This document shows positions 31,702 to 38,567 of a stretch of DNA of 64,000 nucleotides, in pieces. The DNA lies in the NCBI RefSeq assembly GCF_000717875.1, contig NZ_JOCT01000012.1:124001-188000 (forward strand), written 5' to 3'. Position 1 is the first letter of the stretch. Each line of letters starts with the position of its first letter. Under the pieces are notes generated by a model, which worked only from the letters and a program-made list of their open reading frames with translations, did no database searches and had not been told where the DNA came from. A program made the position numbers and the translations under genes. This DNA is from Streptomyces sp. NRRL S-455 (lineage in GTDB: Bacteria > Actinomycetota > Actinomycetes > Streptomycetales > Streptomycetaceae).

Positions 31702-31770
31702 ATGGCTGTCACCGCGATGAGCGCTGCCCGCATCCAGTTCATCAAGTCCACCTCCGTGGCCGCCGGCTGA
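31702..31770 (+). CDS. Possible 22-residue leader peptide upstream of rsgA
   Basis: The short frame starts at ATG 31702 and has a near-perfect ribosome site, GAGGAGGT (31686-31693), eight bases upstream. It encodes a peptide beginning MAVTAMSAARIQFIKSTS. It lies 47 bases before rsgA, in the gap that follows the CBM2 gene. The strong ribosome site and coding-like composition are the only evidence; it could be a regulatory leader or a chance frame. Confidence 0.45.
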   Translation: MAVTAMSAARIQFIKSTSVAAG

Positions 31771-31817
31771 TCCGACCGACTTCTCGGGCCGGGGGCCGAC
31801 CTTGGAAAGGGTCACCC

Positions 31818-32924
31818 TTGACTTCCAGCTCTGCCGCATCCGTTTTCTCCGCGCTCGCTCCCTACGGCTGGGACGACGCCTGGGCGGACGAGTTCGCCCC
31901 CTACTCATCCGAAGGACTGCTGCCCGGACGCGTGATCCGGGTCGACCGCGGGCACTGCGACGTCGTCACCGCCGACGGCGTGCTGCGGGCCGACACCGCG
32001 TTCGTCACCCCGCACGACCCCCTGCGGGTCGTCTGCACCGGCGACTGGGTCGCCGTCGAACCCGGCGGCAACCCTCGCTACGTCCGCACCTGCCTCCCGC
32101 GCCGCACCGCGTTCGTCCGCTCCACCTCCTCCAAACGGTCCGAGGGGCAGATCCTCGCGGCCAACGTCGACCACGCCATCGTCGCCGTGTCCCTCGCCGT
32201 CGAGCTCGACCTCGGCCGCATCGAGCGGTTCCTCGCCCTCGCCTGGGAGTCCGGGGCACAGCCCGTCGTCGTCCTCACCAAGGCCGACCTCGTCCCCGAC
32301 GCCGTGACCCGCTCCCACCTCGTCCAGGACGTGGAGACCAGTGCGCCCGGTGTGCCGGTGGTGCTCGTCAGTGCCGTGCACGGCGAGGGGCTCGACGTGA
32401 TCGCCGCGATCGTCGGCGGTGGGACGTCGGTGCTGCTCGGGCAGTCCGGCGCGGGCAAGTCCACCCTCGCCAACGCCCTTGTCGGCGAGGACGTCATGGC
32501 CGTCCAGGCCGCCCGGGACGTGGACGGCAAGGGCCGCCACACCACGACCACCCGCAACCTGCTCGTCCTGCCCGGCGGGGGTGCCCTCATCGACACACCC
32601 GGGCTGCGGGGTGTCGGGCTCTGGGACGCCGAGACCGGCGTCGGGCAGGTGTTCTCCGAGATCGAGGAACTCGCCGAGCGGTGCCGCTTCCACGACTGCG
32701 CCCACGAGGCCGAACCGGGCTGTGCCGTACTGGCCGCCATCGACTCCGGCGAGCTGCCGGAGAGGCGACTGACCAGCTACCGCAAGCTCGTGCGGGAGAA
32801 CCAGCGGATCGTCGCCAAGACGGACGCGCGGCTCCGGGCGGAGATCCGCAAGGACTGGAAGCGGAAGGGAGCGATCGGACGCGCCGCGATGGAGGCGAAG
32901 CGCGGACCGCACTGGCGTTCGTGA
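31818..32924 (+). CDS. rsgA: Ribosome small subunit-dependent GTPase A
   Basis: The product has 368 residues. The TTG start at 31818 has GGAAAGGG six bases upstream. It shows the circularly permuted GTPase order of RsgA/YjeQ: an N-terminal OB-fold, then G4 VVLTKADLV near residue 152, G1 [16 protein letters not shown] near residue 210 and G3 LIDTPGLRG near residue 257. The C-terminal zinc motif is [16 protein letters not shown]. RsgA is a 30S maturation factor. Streptomyces often carry more than one copy; this N-terminus ([11 protein letters not shown]) is typical of the divergent copies. Confidence 0.93.
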   Translation: MTSSSAASVFSALAPYGWDDAWADEFAPYSSEGLLPGRVIRVDRGHCDVVTADGVLRADTAFVTPHDPLRVVCTGDWVAVEPGGNPRYVRTCLPRRTAFVRSTSSKRSEGQILAANVDHAIVAVSLAVELDLGRIERFLALAWESGAQPVVVLTKADLVPDAVTRSHLVQDVETSAPGVPVVLVSAVHGEGLDVIAAIVGGGTSVLLGQSGAGKSTLANALVGEDVMAVQAARDVDGKGRHTTTTRNLLVLPGGGALIDTPGLRGVGLWDAETGVGQVFSEIEELAERCRFHDCAHEAEPGCAVLAAIDSGELPERRLTSYRKLVRENQRIVAKTDARLRAEIRKDWKRKGAIGRAAMEAKRGPHWRS

Positions 32925-33009
32925 CGGCTGTCTCGCGCCGACCGGGCACGTCAACGTCGTGTCCGATTTCCGCCAGCGACATCCCGGCCGACGGCGGAGA
33001 CTGGACCCT

Positions 33010-33540
33010 GTGACGGACGAGGACACGACGGAAGACACGACGGAAGACCCCAGGTACGAAGCCGTACGCAGCCGCGACGCCCGTTTCGACGGCGCCTTCT
33101 TCTTCGCCGTCGAGACGACCGGCATCTACTGCCGGCCGAGCTGCCCCGCGGTCACCCCGAAGCGGGCCAACGTACGGTTCTTCGCCACGGCCGCCGCCGC
33201 GCAGGGCTCGGGGTTCCGGGCCTGCCGGCGGTGCCGCCCGGACGCCGTGCCCGGCTCCGCCGAGTGGAACGTCCGCGCCGACGTGGTGGGCCGGGCCATG
33301 CGGCTCATCGCCGACGGTGTGGTGGACCGGGAGGGCGTCGCCGGCCTCGCCGGACGGCTCGGCTACAGCGCACGGCAGGTGCAGCGGCAGCTCACCGCCG
33401 AGCTCGGCGCCGGGCCGGTCGCCCTCGCCCGGGCGCAGCGGGCCCACACCGCGCGCGTCCTGGTGCAGACGACCGAGCTGCCGATCACCGAGATCGCGTT
33501 CGCGTCCGGCTTTCCGAGTGCGCGTGAACTACAGTTCTAG
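33010..33540 (+). pseudogene. 5' remnant of ada-alkA (Ada regulator/3-methyladenine glycosylase) interrupted by the prophage
   Basis: From GTG 33010 the frame encodes 176 residues. The Ada zinc domain is intact: [23 protein letters not shown] and CRRC give Cys41, 45, 72 and 75, the first two including the methyl acceptor. An AraC-type DNA-binding region follows ([19 protein letters not shown], then [12 protein letters not shown]). Homology stops at PSAR; ELQF and a stop codon come from phage DNA. The remaining AraC helices and the whole AlkA glycosylase domain are missing; full-length relatives have about 480-500 residues. The 3' part should lie beyond the right end of the prophage. Confidence 0.85.
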
Positions 33541-33560
33541 CATGTCTGGCGTGTCCGGGT
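33505..33560. other. Left host-phage junction (putative attL)
   Basis: Host coding similarity ends between about 33515 and 33530, and base composition falls to the right. This is therefore the left attachment junction, inside the ada-alkA coding sequence. The exact core cannot be fixed without attR or an empty site. A Gp3-like directionality factor in the prophage predicts a large serine integrase, for which the shared core would be only about two bases. Confidence 0.7.
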
Positions 33561-33665
33561 CGGTCCGTTTTCCCAGACAAGTCGCCGTGTACTGAGGCCC
33601 GTTCGTGCCCCCTGGGGTCCGTAGCGTGGGCTGCATCAACCCAGCGCGATTGACGGAGATTCGCC

Positions 33666-33995
33666 ATGCCTCAAAACGTTCGCCGACTTCCGTGGACCGG
33701 ACCTAACGGTGAAGCGGAGTATGCAGCGCCCGGTGAAGTGGACGACTTCGCGGACGCTGAGGAAGCGCACATGATCCGTACGGCGCGCAATGACGCCCGG
33801 TACGCGTTGGCCATGGTCGACCGCCCAGACGTTTCGCCTGAGGACCTTCGTAGGCTTGTGCGCTCGATGGTCGACCACGTTGTGTGCGTTGCGCGGGTAG
33901 CGGACATGCGCGAAGAGCGCCTGAAAGATCCGTCGTACGGTCCGGCAGTGCGCGCCATTGAGGGGGCGTTGCGTAAGGCTCTTCCGTCCCGCTGA
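33666..33995 (+). CDS. Hypothetical phage protein
   Basis: The product has 109 residues, with ATG 33666 preceded by CGGAGATTC. It is mostly polar and helical (DDFADAEEAHMIRTARNDARYALAMV, DLRRLVRSMVDHVVCVARVADM) without membrane segments or known motifs. It is one of only two plus-strand genes at the left end of the prophage, opposite to nearly all other phage genes, so it may be expressed in the lysogen. Function unknown. Confidence 0.7.
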   Translation: MPQNVRRLPWTGPNGEAEYAAPGEVDDFADAEEAHMIRTARNDARYALAMVDRPDVSPEDLRRLVRSMVDHVVCVARVADMREERLKDPSYGPAVRAIEGALRKALPSR

Positions 33996-34028
33996 TCTTC
34001 GTACGCATGAGCCCAGGCATGGCTGGGA

Positions 34029-34250
34029 ATGCGCCCCAGCATGTACGACGCTGTGAGGGTTGCTGAGGGGCTGTCAGAAGCCGAAGCCCGCCGGATATGG
34101 CACGAGCACGCGGCAAAGCTTGTGACTATGGGCGAAGCCGAGTACGGGCGCTGTGTTGGCGTCAGACACCTGGGGTACGGGAAATGGGCTGTGTACGTCG
34201 GCATGCAGGACGGCGCCCCGATTCAAGAGCCGCCGGTTCTGAGGAAATAG
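34029..34250 (+). CDS. Small hypothetical phage protein
   Basis: The product has 73 residues from ATG 34029, or 69 from ATG 34041; neither has a strong ribosome site. The sequence holds AVRVAEGLSEAEARRIWHEHAAKLVTMG followed by a beta-like segment YGKWAVYVGMQDG. It is codirectional with the gene at 33666 and is followed at once by a strong terminator. Function unknown. Confidence 0.6.
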   Translation: MRPSMYDAVRVAEGLSEAEARRIWHEHAAKLVTMGEAEYGRCVGVRHLGYGKWAVYVGMQDGAPIQEPPVLRK

Positions 34251-34251
34251 C

Positions 34252-34299
34252 GAGGCCCCGTTCAACGCCCGTAGGGGTGGCGTTGAACGGGGCCTCTTT
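34252..34299. terminator. Strong, probably bidirectional terminator
   Basis: Two perfect 18-base arms (34252-34269 and 34279-34296) read GAGGCCCCGTTCAACGCC and its complement around a 9-base loop, followed by TTT. It separates the two plus-strand genes from the convergent minus-strand early operon. Confidence 0.9.
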
Positions 34300-34309
34300 A
34301 GTGAGGGTC

Positions 34310-34393
34310 CTATGCTGCCGCGCCACGGGCAACTATGAGTGCCACAACGGCCACCCATGCGACCCATGCCGCAGCGACCACTAACCGGCTCAT
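34310..34393 (-). CDS. 27-residue single-TM phage microprotein
   Basis: The frame starts at ATG 34393, overlapping the stop of the upstream gene as ATGA, and encodes a peptide of 27 residues. After MSRLVV it is almost entirely hydrophobic (AAAWVAWVAVVALIVARG), one membrane helix. The stop lies 11 bases before the terminator. The coupling overlap and clean helix make it a credible last gene of the operon. Function unknown. Confidence 0.6.
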   Translation of the reverse strand: MSRLVVAAAWVAWVAVVALIVARGAAA

Positions 34394-34656
34394 GTGGGTT
34401 GCCATTCCGCGCGCTGTCGGGTCTGCCCCCGGTGAGCGATCACCCGGTGTGCCCGGAACAGACGCAACAACCTAACCCCCTCTTCTGACGGACCGTCGGC
34501 CGTGCGCCATGCCATGGCCTTGTCCCGCAAAGCCCGGCACTGCAAGCACGCGTTCGGGTCCACAGGTCCGGGCCGCTGGATTAGGTATCGCATGGGCACA
34601 TCGTCAGCGAGTCGGCTACCCAGCAAGCCGGGGCCGGTACGGGGCGCTTCGTCCAT
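34390..34656 (-). CDS. Hypothetical phage protein with paired cysteines
   Basis: The product has 88 residues from ATG 34656 with AAGAGGGGG upstream. DPNACLQCRALRDKAMAW near residue 40 has a CxxC pair, and the rest is basic and polar (LLRLFRAHRVIAHRGQTRQ). The start overlaps the previous stop as TGATG and the stop overlaps the next start as ATGA, so it belongs to a coupled chain from 35176 to 34310. Function unknown. Confidence 0.65.
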   Translation of the reverse strand: MDEAPRTGPGLLGSRLADDVPMRYLIQRPGPVDPNACLQCRALRDKAMAWRTADGPSEEGVRLLRLFRAHRVIAHRGQTRQRAEWQPT

Positions 34657-34892
34657 CACGCCCCCTCTTGCCGTGCGCAGTGCGAACACTCGGGGTACAG
34701 CGGGCACGGGGGAAGCGCACGCGGCGGAAACGCGATAACGCCGGATACGGGGTCGAGCGTTCCGCCGTATTCGGTCCACCACGGGGCCGGTATGGCTTCC
34801 TGGCCGTTCAGGGGGTCGTCCGGCAGGCTGACTAGCTCCGGGGCCGGTAAGGCGCTCACACGGGCGCTTACGCGCTTTTCCGGGGTGCTCAC
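34656..34892 (-). CDS. Hypothetical phage protein with C-terminal cysteine cluster
   Basis: The product has 78 residues from GTG 34892, with AAGGAG six bases upstream. The C-terminal LPPCPLYPECSHCARQ has three close cysteines and a histidine that could form a small metal knuckle with a partner. It is coupled to both neighbours by 1- and 4-base overlaps. Function unknown. Confidence 0.65.
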   Translation of the reverse strand: MSTPEKRVSARVSALPAPELVSLPDDPLNGQEAIPAPWWTEYGGTLDPVSGVIAFPPRALPPCPLYPECSHCARQEGA

Positions 34893-35176
34893 GACTTCTC
34901 CTTAGCCGGGCAGTCCTCGGGGAAGTGCCGGTAGGTCACGTTCGGGGAGTCGGTACGTCGGGCAACCTGCGTCGACTTGATCGGCTTGTTGCAGTCGGCG
35001 CAGTTGGTGCCGGGGGGCGCATAGGTCGCGTAATCGAAGTCGCCCGGTTGAAGCACTGAAGCCGTCCTTCCGAGTCGGGAGCACGGGGAAGGACGGCTGG
35101 GCGCGTTCGGTGGGAGGGTCCCCCAGTCGAACGACAGCGACCTTCCCCGCGCAAACACGCGGTCCGCTGTGATCAT
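34889..35176 (-). CDS. Hypothetical phage protein, possible zinc-binding
   Basis: The product has 95 residues from ATG 35176 (GGGAC upstream). It holds PPGTNCADCNKPIKSTQVARR and a later RHFPEDCPAK, so CxxC plus H/C could form a zinc site. The stop overlaps the next start as GTGA. It is the first gene of the four-gene chain ending at 34310. Function unknown. Confidence 0.65.
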   Translation of the reverse strand: MITADRVFARGRSLSFDWGTLPPNAPSRPSPCSRLGRTASVLQPGDFDYATYAPPGTNCADCNKPIKSTQVARRTDSPNVTYRHFPEDCPAKEKS

Positions 35177-35238
35177 GTGTTGTTGTCCCTACGGTGAGTT
35201 GATCATCCGTTAGGTGTGTTGCGAGTCACAGGCTACGC

Positions 35239-35511
35239 CTACGAAACGGTTTCGTCTCCCGTTTCGTCACGGGCTGTTGAGGGGTCGTCCGTAAGGGTGT
35301 ACGTCGTGCGCCCCACGGTCACCGACGTTGCGCCGTCCCTGATCGCTTGTGCGGCACGCTCGAAGTCGCCTGCCCGTTCCTTGTTCTCTCGTGCCACCCG
35401 TTCCCACATAGCAGCTTTGCCCTCCAGTTTGGCTAGCACAGCACCGACGCTCGTGAAGCTCTTCGTCTTGGGGCCGACAGCGCCGCTCATGAAGTCGTCG
35501 TCAACGTCCAT
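35239..35511 (-). CDS. Hypothetical phage protein, helical
   Basis: The product has 90 residues from ATG 35511; the frame opens earlier at 35544. A central helix, SVGAVLAKLEGKAAMWERVARENKERAGDFERAAQAIRDG, is followed by a beta hairpin (SVTVGRTTYTLTDD). A charged acidic start (MDVDDDFMSG) is seen. Its 5' end lies just downstream of a hairpin terminator, so it probably has its own promoter or depends on readthrough. Confidence 0.6.
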   Translation of the reverse strand: MDVDDDFMSGAVGPKTKSFTSVGAVLAKLEGKAAMWERVARENKERAGDFERAAQAIRDGATSVTVGRTTYTLTDDPSTARDETGDETVS

Positions 35512-35525
35512 GCCGTGAGGGTACG

Positions 35526-35573
35526 CAAAAGAGCCCCGCACCAACCGCCTATGTGGCAGTCAGTACGGGGCGG
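35526..35573 (-). terminator. Terminator of the 35587 gene (related family copy)
   Basis: GCCCCG (35533-35538) and CGGGGC (35566-35571) close a hairpin whose inner arms also pair with G-U wobbles in the minus-strand RNA. A CTCTTTT tract follows on that strand. It shares the blocks CACCAACCGCC and GGCAGTCAGTACGGGGC with the terminator at 35916, and part of them with the one at 53785. Confidence 0.75.
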
Positions 35574-35586
35574 GTGCTGCGGTCGC

Positions 35587-35880
35587 CTACTCCTTATGGG
35601 TCAGCGCGTGCCGCTCCTTCCACGGTGTCCACGGGTCGTCTGGGTACTGCCGGTTATGCGTGGCCACGCAGCGATCACACAGCGGCGTTTTCACGCTTCG
35701 GGCGACGGCTTCCGGCGACGGCTCGACGCGTACAGGCTGATCGTCCGGCCCCCGCTCGACGTCCGGCGGGAAGCCGGTCTCTGGATCAATGGCAACCGTG
35801 TTGACGCACTGGGGGCAGGCAGCGAACTGGGTTCGGCAGGCGGCACACCTGGAAGACAGGGCTTCGTATCCAACAGTCAT
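35587..35880 (-). CDS. Hypothetical phage protein with three CxxC motifs
   Basis: The product has 97 residues from ATG 35880. CxxC pairs occur in SSRCAACRTQFAACPQC near residue 12 and in PLCDRCVATH near residue 68, suggesting one or two zinc ribbons. The middle is proline-rich (DPETGFPPDVERGPDDQPV). It could be a nucleic-acid-binding protein, but no family is recognised. A terminator follows it. Confidence 0.65.
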   Translation of the reverse strand: MTVGYEALSSRCAACRTQFAACPQCVNTVAIDPETGFPPDVERGPDDQPVRVEPSPEAVARSVKTPLCDRCVATHNRQYPDDPWTPWKERHALTHKE

Positions 35881-35915
35881 GGCGGCACCGTAGCTGCGCC
35901 CACTGACAACGCACA

Positions 35916-35960
35916 GAAGCCCCGCACCAACCGCCGGGCAGGCAGTCAGTACGGGGCTTC
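35916..35960 (-). terminator. Terminator of the DUF2637-like gene
   Basis: GAAGCCCCG (35916-35924) and CGGGGCTTC (35952-35960) form a perfect 9-bp outer stem with a paired inner region. It is a near-copy of the terminator at 35526 and lies 14 bases beyond the stop of the upstream gene. Confidence 0.8.
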
Positions 35961-35973
35961 GTGCGCGGAGCGC

Positions 35974-36726
35974 TTACACGGTCAGCTCTGCGTCGAGCTG
36001 GGCGAACTTCCGGCGGACAGTGGCAGGGTGCCGACCGGCGGCGGCGGCTACCTCAACCGGGTTGAGCTTGTGGCGCCAACCTTCCTCAATGATCTTGTTG
36101 GCTTCGGCGTTCGGCAGGCGCTTCTTCGGCTCTTCCTCGGCAGGCTCCGGCTCGCCGTCGGTAACCAGCTCTGGCACGTCCTGGGCGACCGGCTCCGGCG
36201 CCGTCTCCGGCTTCGTGACGTCGTCCAGCCACTCAGCGACGTTCCCCACGAACGGTGCCGGTACAGGGGCGCTCAGGGGCGTGTACGTGGGAATGTCGAC
36301 GTGCCGCCGTACTGCGTCCCGCTCAGCGTCGGCAAGCGCCTTCATATAGACCGGCCCAACCTCCGCGAGAAGCATCACCAGGGCGGGTGCGATCAGGTGG
36401 ACGGCAACGCCGACCCAGTCCCGCGCGCTGACGCTCAGCCACACGTTCAGGAACACGCTCGACAGTCCCGTGACCCAGCGGAAGGCAACCGGCCACCTGC
36501 CCAGGTTCGTGACGCCGTACTTCGCCAGGGTCGACTCTGCGCTGAGCGACATGATGAAGGCGGCGTCGACTATGAGCCCCAGGACCCAGCCGGACCATTC
36601 CCATTCGCTGTGCGCGCTGACGAAGGGGGTTGTCGTCATGAGGCTGTAGAAGACAAGCCCCACGATCAGGAACCAACGCCCCGACGTCAGCACGCGCCGT
36701 GTTCTCACAATGGCCTTCGTGTCCAA
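35974..36726 (-). CDS. DUF2637-like membrane protein with C-terminal helix-turn-helix
   Basis: The product has 250 residues from TTG 36726 (AAGGGA upstream). Residues 15-125 hold about four membrane helices (WFLIVGLVFYSLMTTTP, VLGLIVDAAFIMSLSAES, WVTGLSSVFLNVWLSV, AVHLIAPALVMLLAEVG). A Pro/Glu linker is followed by a helix-turn-helix (NPVEVAAAAGRHPATVRRKFAQLD). The arrangement resembles DUF2637/Spd-type proteins found on Streptomyces plasmids and phages. A membrane-tethered DNA-binding role is an inference. Confidence 0.65.
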   Translation of the reverse strand: MDTKAIVRTRRVLTSGRWFLIVGLVFYSLMTTTPFVSAHSEWEWSGWVLGLIVDAAFIMSLSAESTLAKYGVTNLGRWPVAFRWVTGLSSVFLNVWLSVSARDWVGVAVHLIAPALVMLLAEVGPVYMKALADAERDAVRRHVDIPTYTPLSAPVPAPFVGNVAEWLDDVTKPETAPEPVAQDVPELVTDGEPEPAEEEPKKRLPNAEANKIIEEGWRHKLNPVEVAAAAGRHPATVRRKFAQLDAELTV

Positions 36727-36770
36727 CTCCCTTGTCCCTTCGATGAGTTGATGTTCTCTCGAAGGCCAGT

Positions 36771-36781
36771 AAGGGAGTCGG
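36771..36781 (-). promoter_or_regulatory. CCGACTCCCTT leader element
   Basis: One of about ten copies, 45 bases upstream of the 36726 start. ACTCCCTT is perfectly complementary to the AAGGGAGT that overlaps the ribosome site of that gene. Confidence 0.55.
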
Positions 36782-36785
36782 TGAC

Positions 36786-37160
36786 CTAGCGGGCTGTGCC
36801 CAGTTGCTCAGCGGCCAACTCGGCTTGCGCGTCCCAGACAACCCAGGGTTCGCCGTCCGGCGCGTACCGGCCTAGCTCCGGAGTCCAGCGCCACGAGTAG
36901 ACGGCGACCGTGTTCCCGCTGTGTGCCCCCCGGGCGACAAGCCGGAAGCGCGGGGGGCCGCTGTGTTGGAACATCGTGGCGATGACGACCCCGTAAGAGA
37001 GCATGATTCGAGTCAGTTCGTGTTCGGTGGCGGCGTGTTCTTCTCCAGCCGAACCGTGACGATTCGATGGGACCCATTTCCATCCGCCTTCAGGTGTGGG
37101 GGCAGGTATCTCTACACACACACGGACCGTAGGAAAGCCTTCGCATCCCAACGCGCGCAC
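36786..37160 (-). CDS. Hypothetical phage protein
   Basis: The product has 124 residues from GTG 37160; an internal start is possible because the first 20 residues are weakly supported. It is a mixed alpha/beta soluble protein (TEHELTRIMLSYGVVIATMFQHSG, then TVAVYSWRWTPELGRYAPDGEPWVVWDAQ). No motif is recognised. Its stop lies just before a CCGACTCCCTT leader element of the next gene. Confidence 0.6.
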   Translation of the reverse strand: MRALGCEGFPTVRVCVEIPAPTPEGGWKWVPSNRHGSAGEEHAATEHELTRIMLSYGVVIATMFQHSGPPRFRLVARGAHSGNTVAVYSWRWTPELGRYAPDGEPWVVWDAQAELAAEQLGTAR

Positions 37161-37266
37161 CCCGTTCTACTCGTGGCTTGTTCCGTGCCATGGGGGGTGG
37201 CAGAAACCGCGTACCCCAGTGATCACCGGTAACACAGGGGTCCCATAGGTCACTTTGCGTAGCACT

Positions 37267-37298
37267 TTTGGCCAAAGGTAGTTTGTGAAATTGTGAAA
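37267..37298. promoter_or_regulatory. AT-rich control region with tandem TTGTGAAA
   Basis: The 200-base gap 37161-37359 is AT-rich for this phage. It holds the palindrome TTTGGCCAAA (37267-37276) and two tandem TTGTGAAA copies (37283-37298). The same TTGTGAA core recurs as an inverted pair at 37749-37774. It is probably the promoter/operator of the leftmost minus-strand operon. Confidence 0.4.
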
Positions 37299-37312
37299 TG
37301 GTAGTCAATGAA

Positions 37313-37348
37313 AAACCCCTGACTACTCACGTGAGTAGTCAGGGGTTT
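37313..37348. promoter_or_regulatory. Operator palindrome embedded in a 36-base perfect palindrome
   Basis: GACTACTCACGTGAGTAGTC (37321-37340) is extended on both sides by AAACCCCT/AGGGGTTT. It lies 12 bases beyond the stop of the 37360 gene, so as RNA it would be a terminator hairpin, while as DNA it carries the common operator. Confidence 0.8.
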
Positions 37349-37359
37349 CGCCCTGGTCG

Positions 37360-37638
37360 TCAGCGCCGGAAGATGTGTGCCTTCGTCGGGTTCCGGTCAC
37401 AGGTGTCGCCGTGTCGAGTGCATCGAGGCTCTTCCATCTCACGCGCCGTCGGCATGCCGTCGAGTGCTGCGCTGAGTCGGTCGCGGAGCTTGCGTGCCGT
37501 TTCGATGCGCATGCTGATCATGTCCCCAGCGGAGCCGTCCGGCAGGGTAGGACCGGCGAGCCACATCAAGAATCCGTCGTCTTCAAGCGGAGCTTCACGG
37601 AGTACAGCGGCGGCGTCTTCCCAGAACTGAGCGATCAT
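37360..37638 (-). CDS. Hypothetical phage protein
   Basis: The product has 92 residues from ATG 37638 with AAGGGAAG upstream. It has an acidic helical part (MIAQFWEDAAAVLREAPLEDDG), a helix TARKLRDRLSAALDGMPTA and a C-terminal CTRHGDTCDRNPTKAH with possible metal ligands. Two operator palindromes precede it and one follows it. Function unknown. Confidence 0.65.
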   Translation of the reverse strand: MIAQFWEDAAAVLREAPLEDDGFLMWLAGPTLPDGSAGDMISMRIETARKLRDRLSAALDGMPTAREMEEPRCTRHGDTCDRNPTKAHIFRR

Positions 37639-37683
37639 GGCGGGCTTCCCTTCGGTGGTGAAGTTGAGGCTTCACCGTAGCAC

Positions 37684-37707
37684 GTGCCTACTCACGTGAG
37701 TAGGCAC
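37684..37707. promoter_or_regulatory. Operator palindrome (variant)
   Basis: GCCTACTCACGTGAGTAGGC (37686-37705) is a perfect palindrome with changed outer bases, extended by GT/AC. It lies 48 bases upstream of the 37638 start. Confidence 0.75.
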
Positions 37708-37720
37708 TTACGCAAGCTCC

Positions 37721-37740
37721 GACTACTCACGTGAGTGGTC
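37721..37740. promoter_or_regulatory. Operator palindrome (one mismatch)
   Basis: GACTACTCACGTGAGTGGTC differs from the consensus at one base. It is only 15 bases from the site at 37686-37705, the only closely spaced pair seen. Confidence 0.75.
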
Positions 37741-37787
37741 AAGGTCGGCTTGTGAATGCGTTCACTTTCACAAGAGTCGGCAATGGG

Positions 37788-37813
37788 GAAGCCCCCGGTT
37801 TCCCAGGGGCTTC
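37788..37813 (-). terminator. Terminator after the 60-residue gene
   Basis: GAAGCCCC (37788-37795) and GGGGCTTC (37806-37813) form an 8-bp stem with a 10-base loop, just beyond the stop of the gene at 37818. Confidence 0.7.
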
Positions 37814-37817
37814 GTGG

Positions 37818-38000
37818 TTAGCGTCGGATGAACCAGCCGCCGTCTCGCGCACCTGCCGGAATCTCTCCGGCTTCGATCCGCGCCGCGTGCATCGCGCGGG
37901 CTTCGGCTTCGGTGGCCGCTTCGTACTCGTTAGTCCGCTTCTTGATCCCCCGGTTGGTCTTCGGGTTGATCTCCATGAAGTCCTTGATCACGATCCGCAT
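37818..38000 (-). CDS. Small hypothetical phage protein
   Basis: The product has 60 residues from ATG 38000, with a strong GAGGGAGGGA ribosome site. It is charged and helical (NEYEAATEAEARAMHAARIEAGEIP) with a beta-like start (MRIVIKDFMEINPKT) and ends GGWFIRR. It has its own operator upstream (38047) and terminator downstream, so it is a single-gene unit. Function unknown. Confidence 0.65.
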   Translation of the reverse strand: MRIVIKDFMEINPKTNRGIKKRTNEYEAATEAEARAMHAARIEAGEIPAGARDGGWFIRR

Positions 38001-38046
38001 TTCCCGGTCCCTCCCTCGTTCCTGCTTACGTAGTAATCATACCACA

Positions 38047-38066
38047 GACTACTCACATGAGTAGTC
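38047..38066. promoter_or_regulatory. Operator palindrome (CACATG centre)
   Basis: GACTACTCACATGAGTAGTC, with one central change from the consensus, lies 47 bases upstream of the 38000 start. The same central variant occurs at 45038. Confidence 0.75.
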
Positions 38067-38147
38067 ACATGTCGGAGGAAAACGGGGCGAATATTGCGTG
38101 GGCATTACACATTGATTGACCGAGAGTGATATTTAGGCCCAGCCGGC

Positions 38148-38567
38148 CTAACCCACAGTAATCACGTGCGACGCGACCGGCGTGACCACTCGACGGATAC
38201 CGGCAGCGCGTATGAGCGTCCAGCACGCGGGGCACGGTTCGCGCGTCGTATAGAGCGTCGATCCGGCAAGCTCAGCGGCAGGCGCATGACGTATCGCGTT
38301 CCGCTCAGCGTGATCGGCAACACAGTTCGCATAGTCGGAGTTGGGCGCGCACTCGACGGCGCTCATTCGGCCACGTGGACAAGCACCCGCCGACGCACAC
38401 CCGGGAACGCCGGACGGCGCACCGTTGTAACCCGTGCCGCGTACTTCGTGGTTCGCGTTCACGAGAATCGCGCCAACCCGGGAACGCGTACAGTCCGCGC
38501 GCGTTGCCACCCATGCGGCACCGGCCAGAAAGTACGCGTCCCAGGACGGACGGTCAGACAAGGGCAA
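38148..38567 (-). CDS. dCMP deaminase
   Basis: The product has 139 residues from TTG 38567, or 137 from TTG 38561; both lie inside the end of the upstream gene. It is a zinc-dependent cytidine/deoxycytidylate deaminase: RPSWDAYFLAGAAWVATRADC start, HAERNAI near residue 87 with the zinc His and catalytic Glu, and PCPAC near residue 109 with the two zinc Cys. It converts dCMP to dUMP, the substrate of the phage ThyX three genes upstream. A hairpin (38134-38150) overlaps its stop. Confidence 0.9.
   Translation of the reverse strand: MPLSDRPSWDAYFLAGAAWVATRADCTRSRVGAILVNANHEVRGTGYNGAPSGVPGCASAGACPRGRMSAVECAPNSDYANCVADHAERNAIRHAPAAELAGSTLYTTREPCPACWTLIRAAGIRRVVTPVASHVITVG

Noticed and set aside
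36771-36790. The other CCGACTCCCTT copies as further tRNA-like elements
   Set aside because: Only the copy at 40767 has a matching T-stem and acceptor stem. The others lack complementary arms around the TTC/ACC loop.
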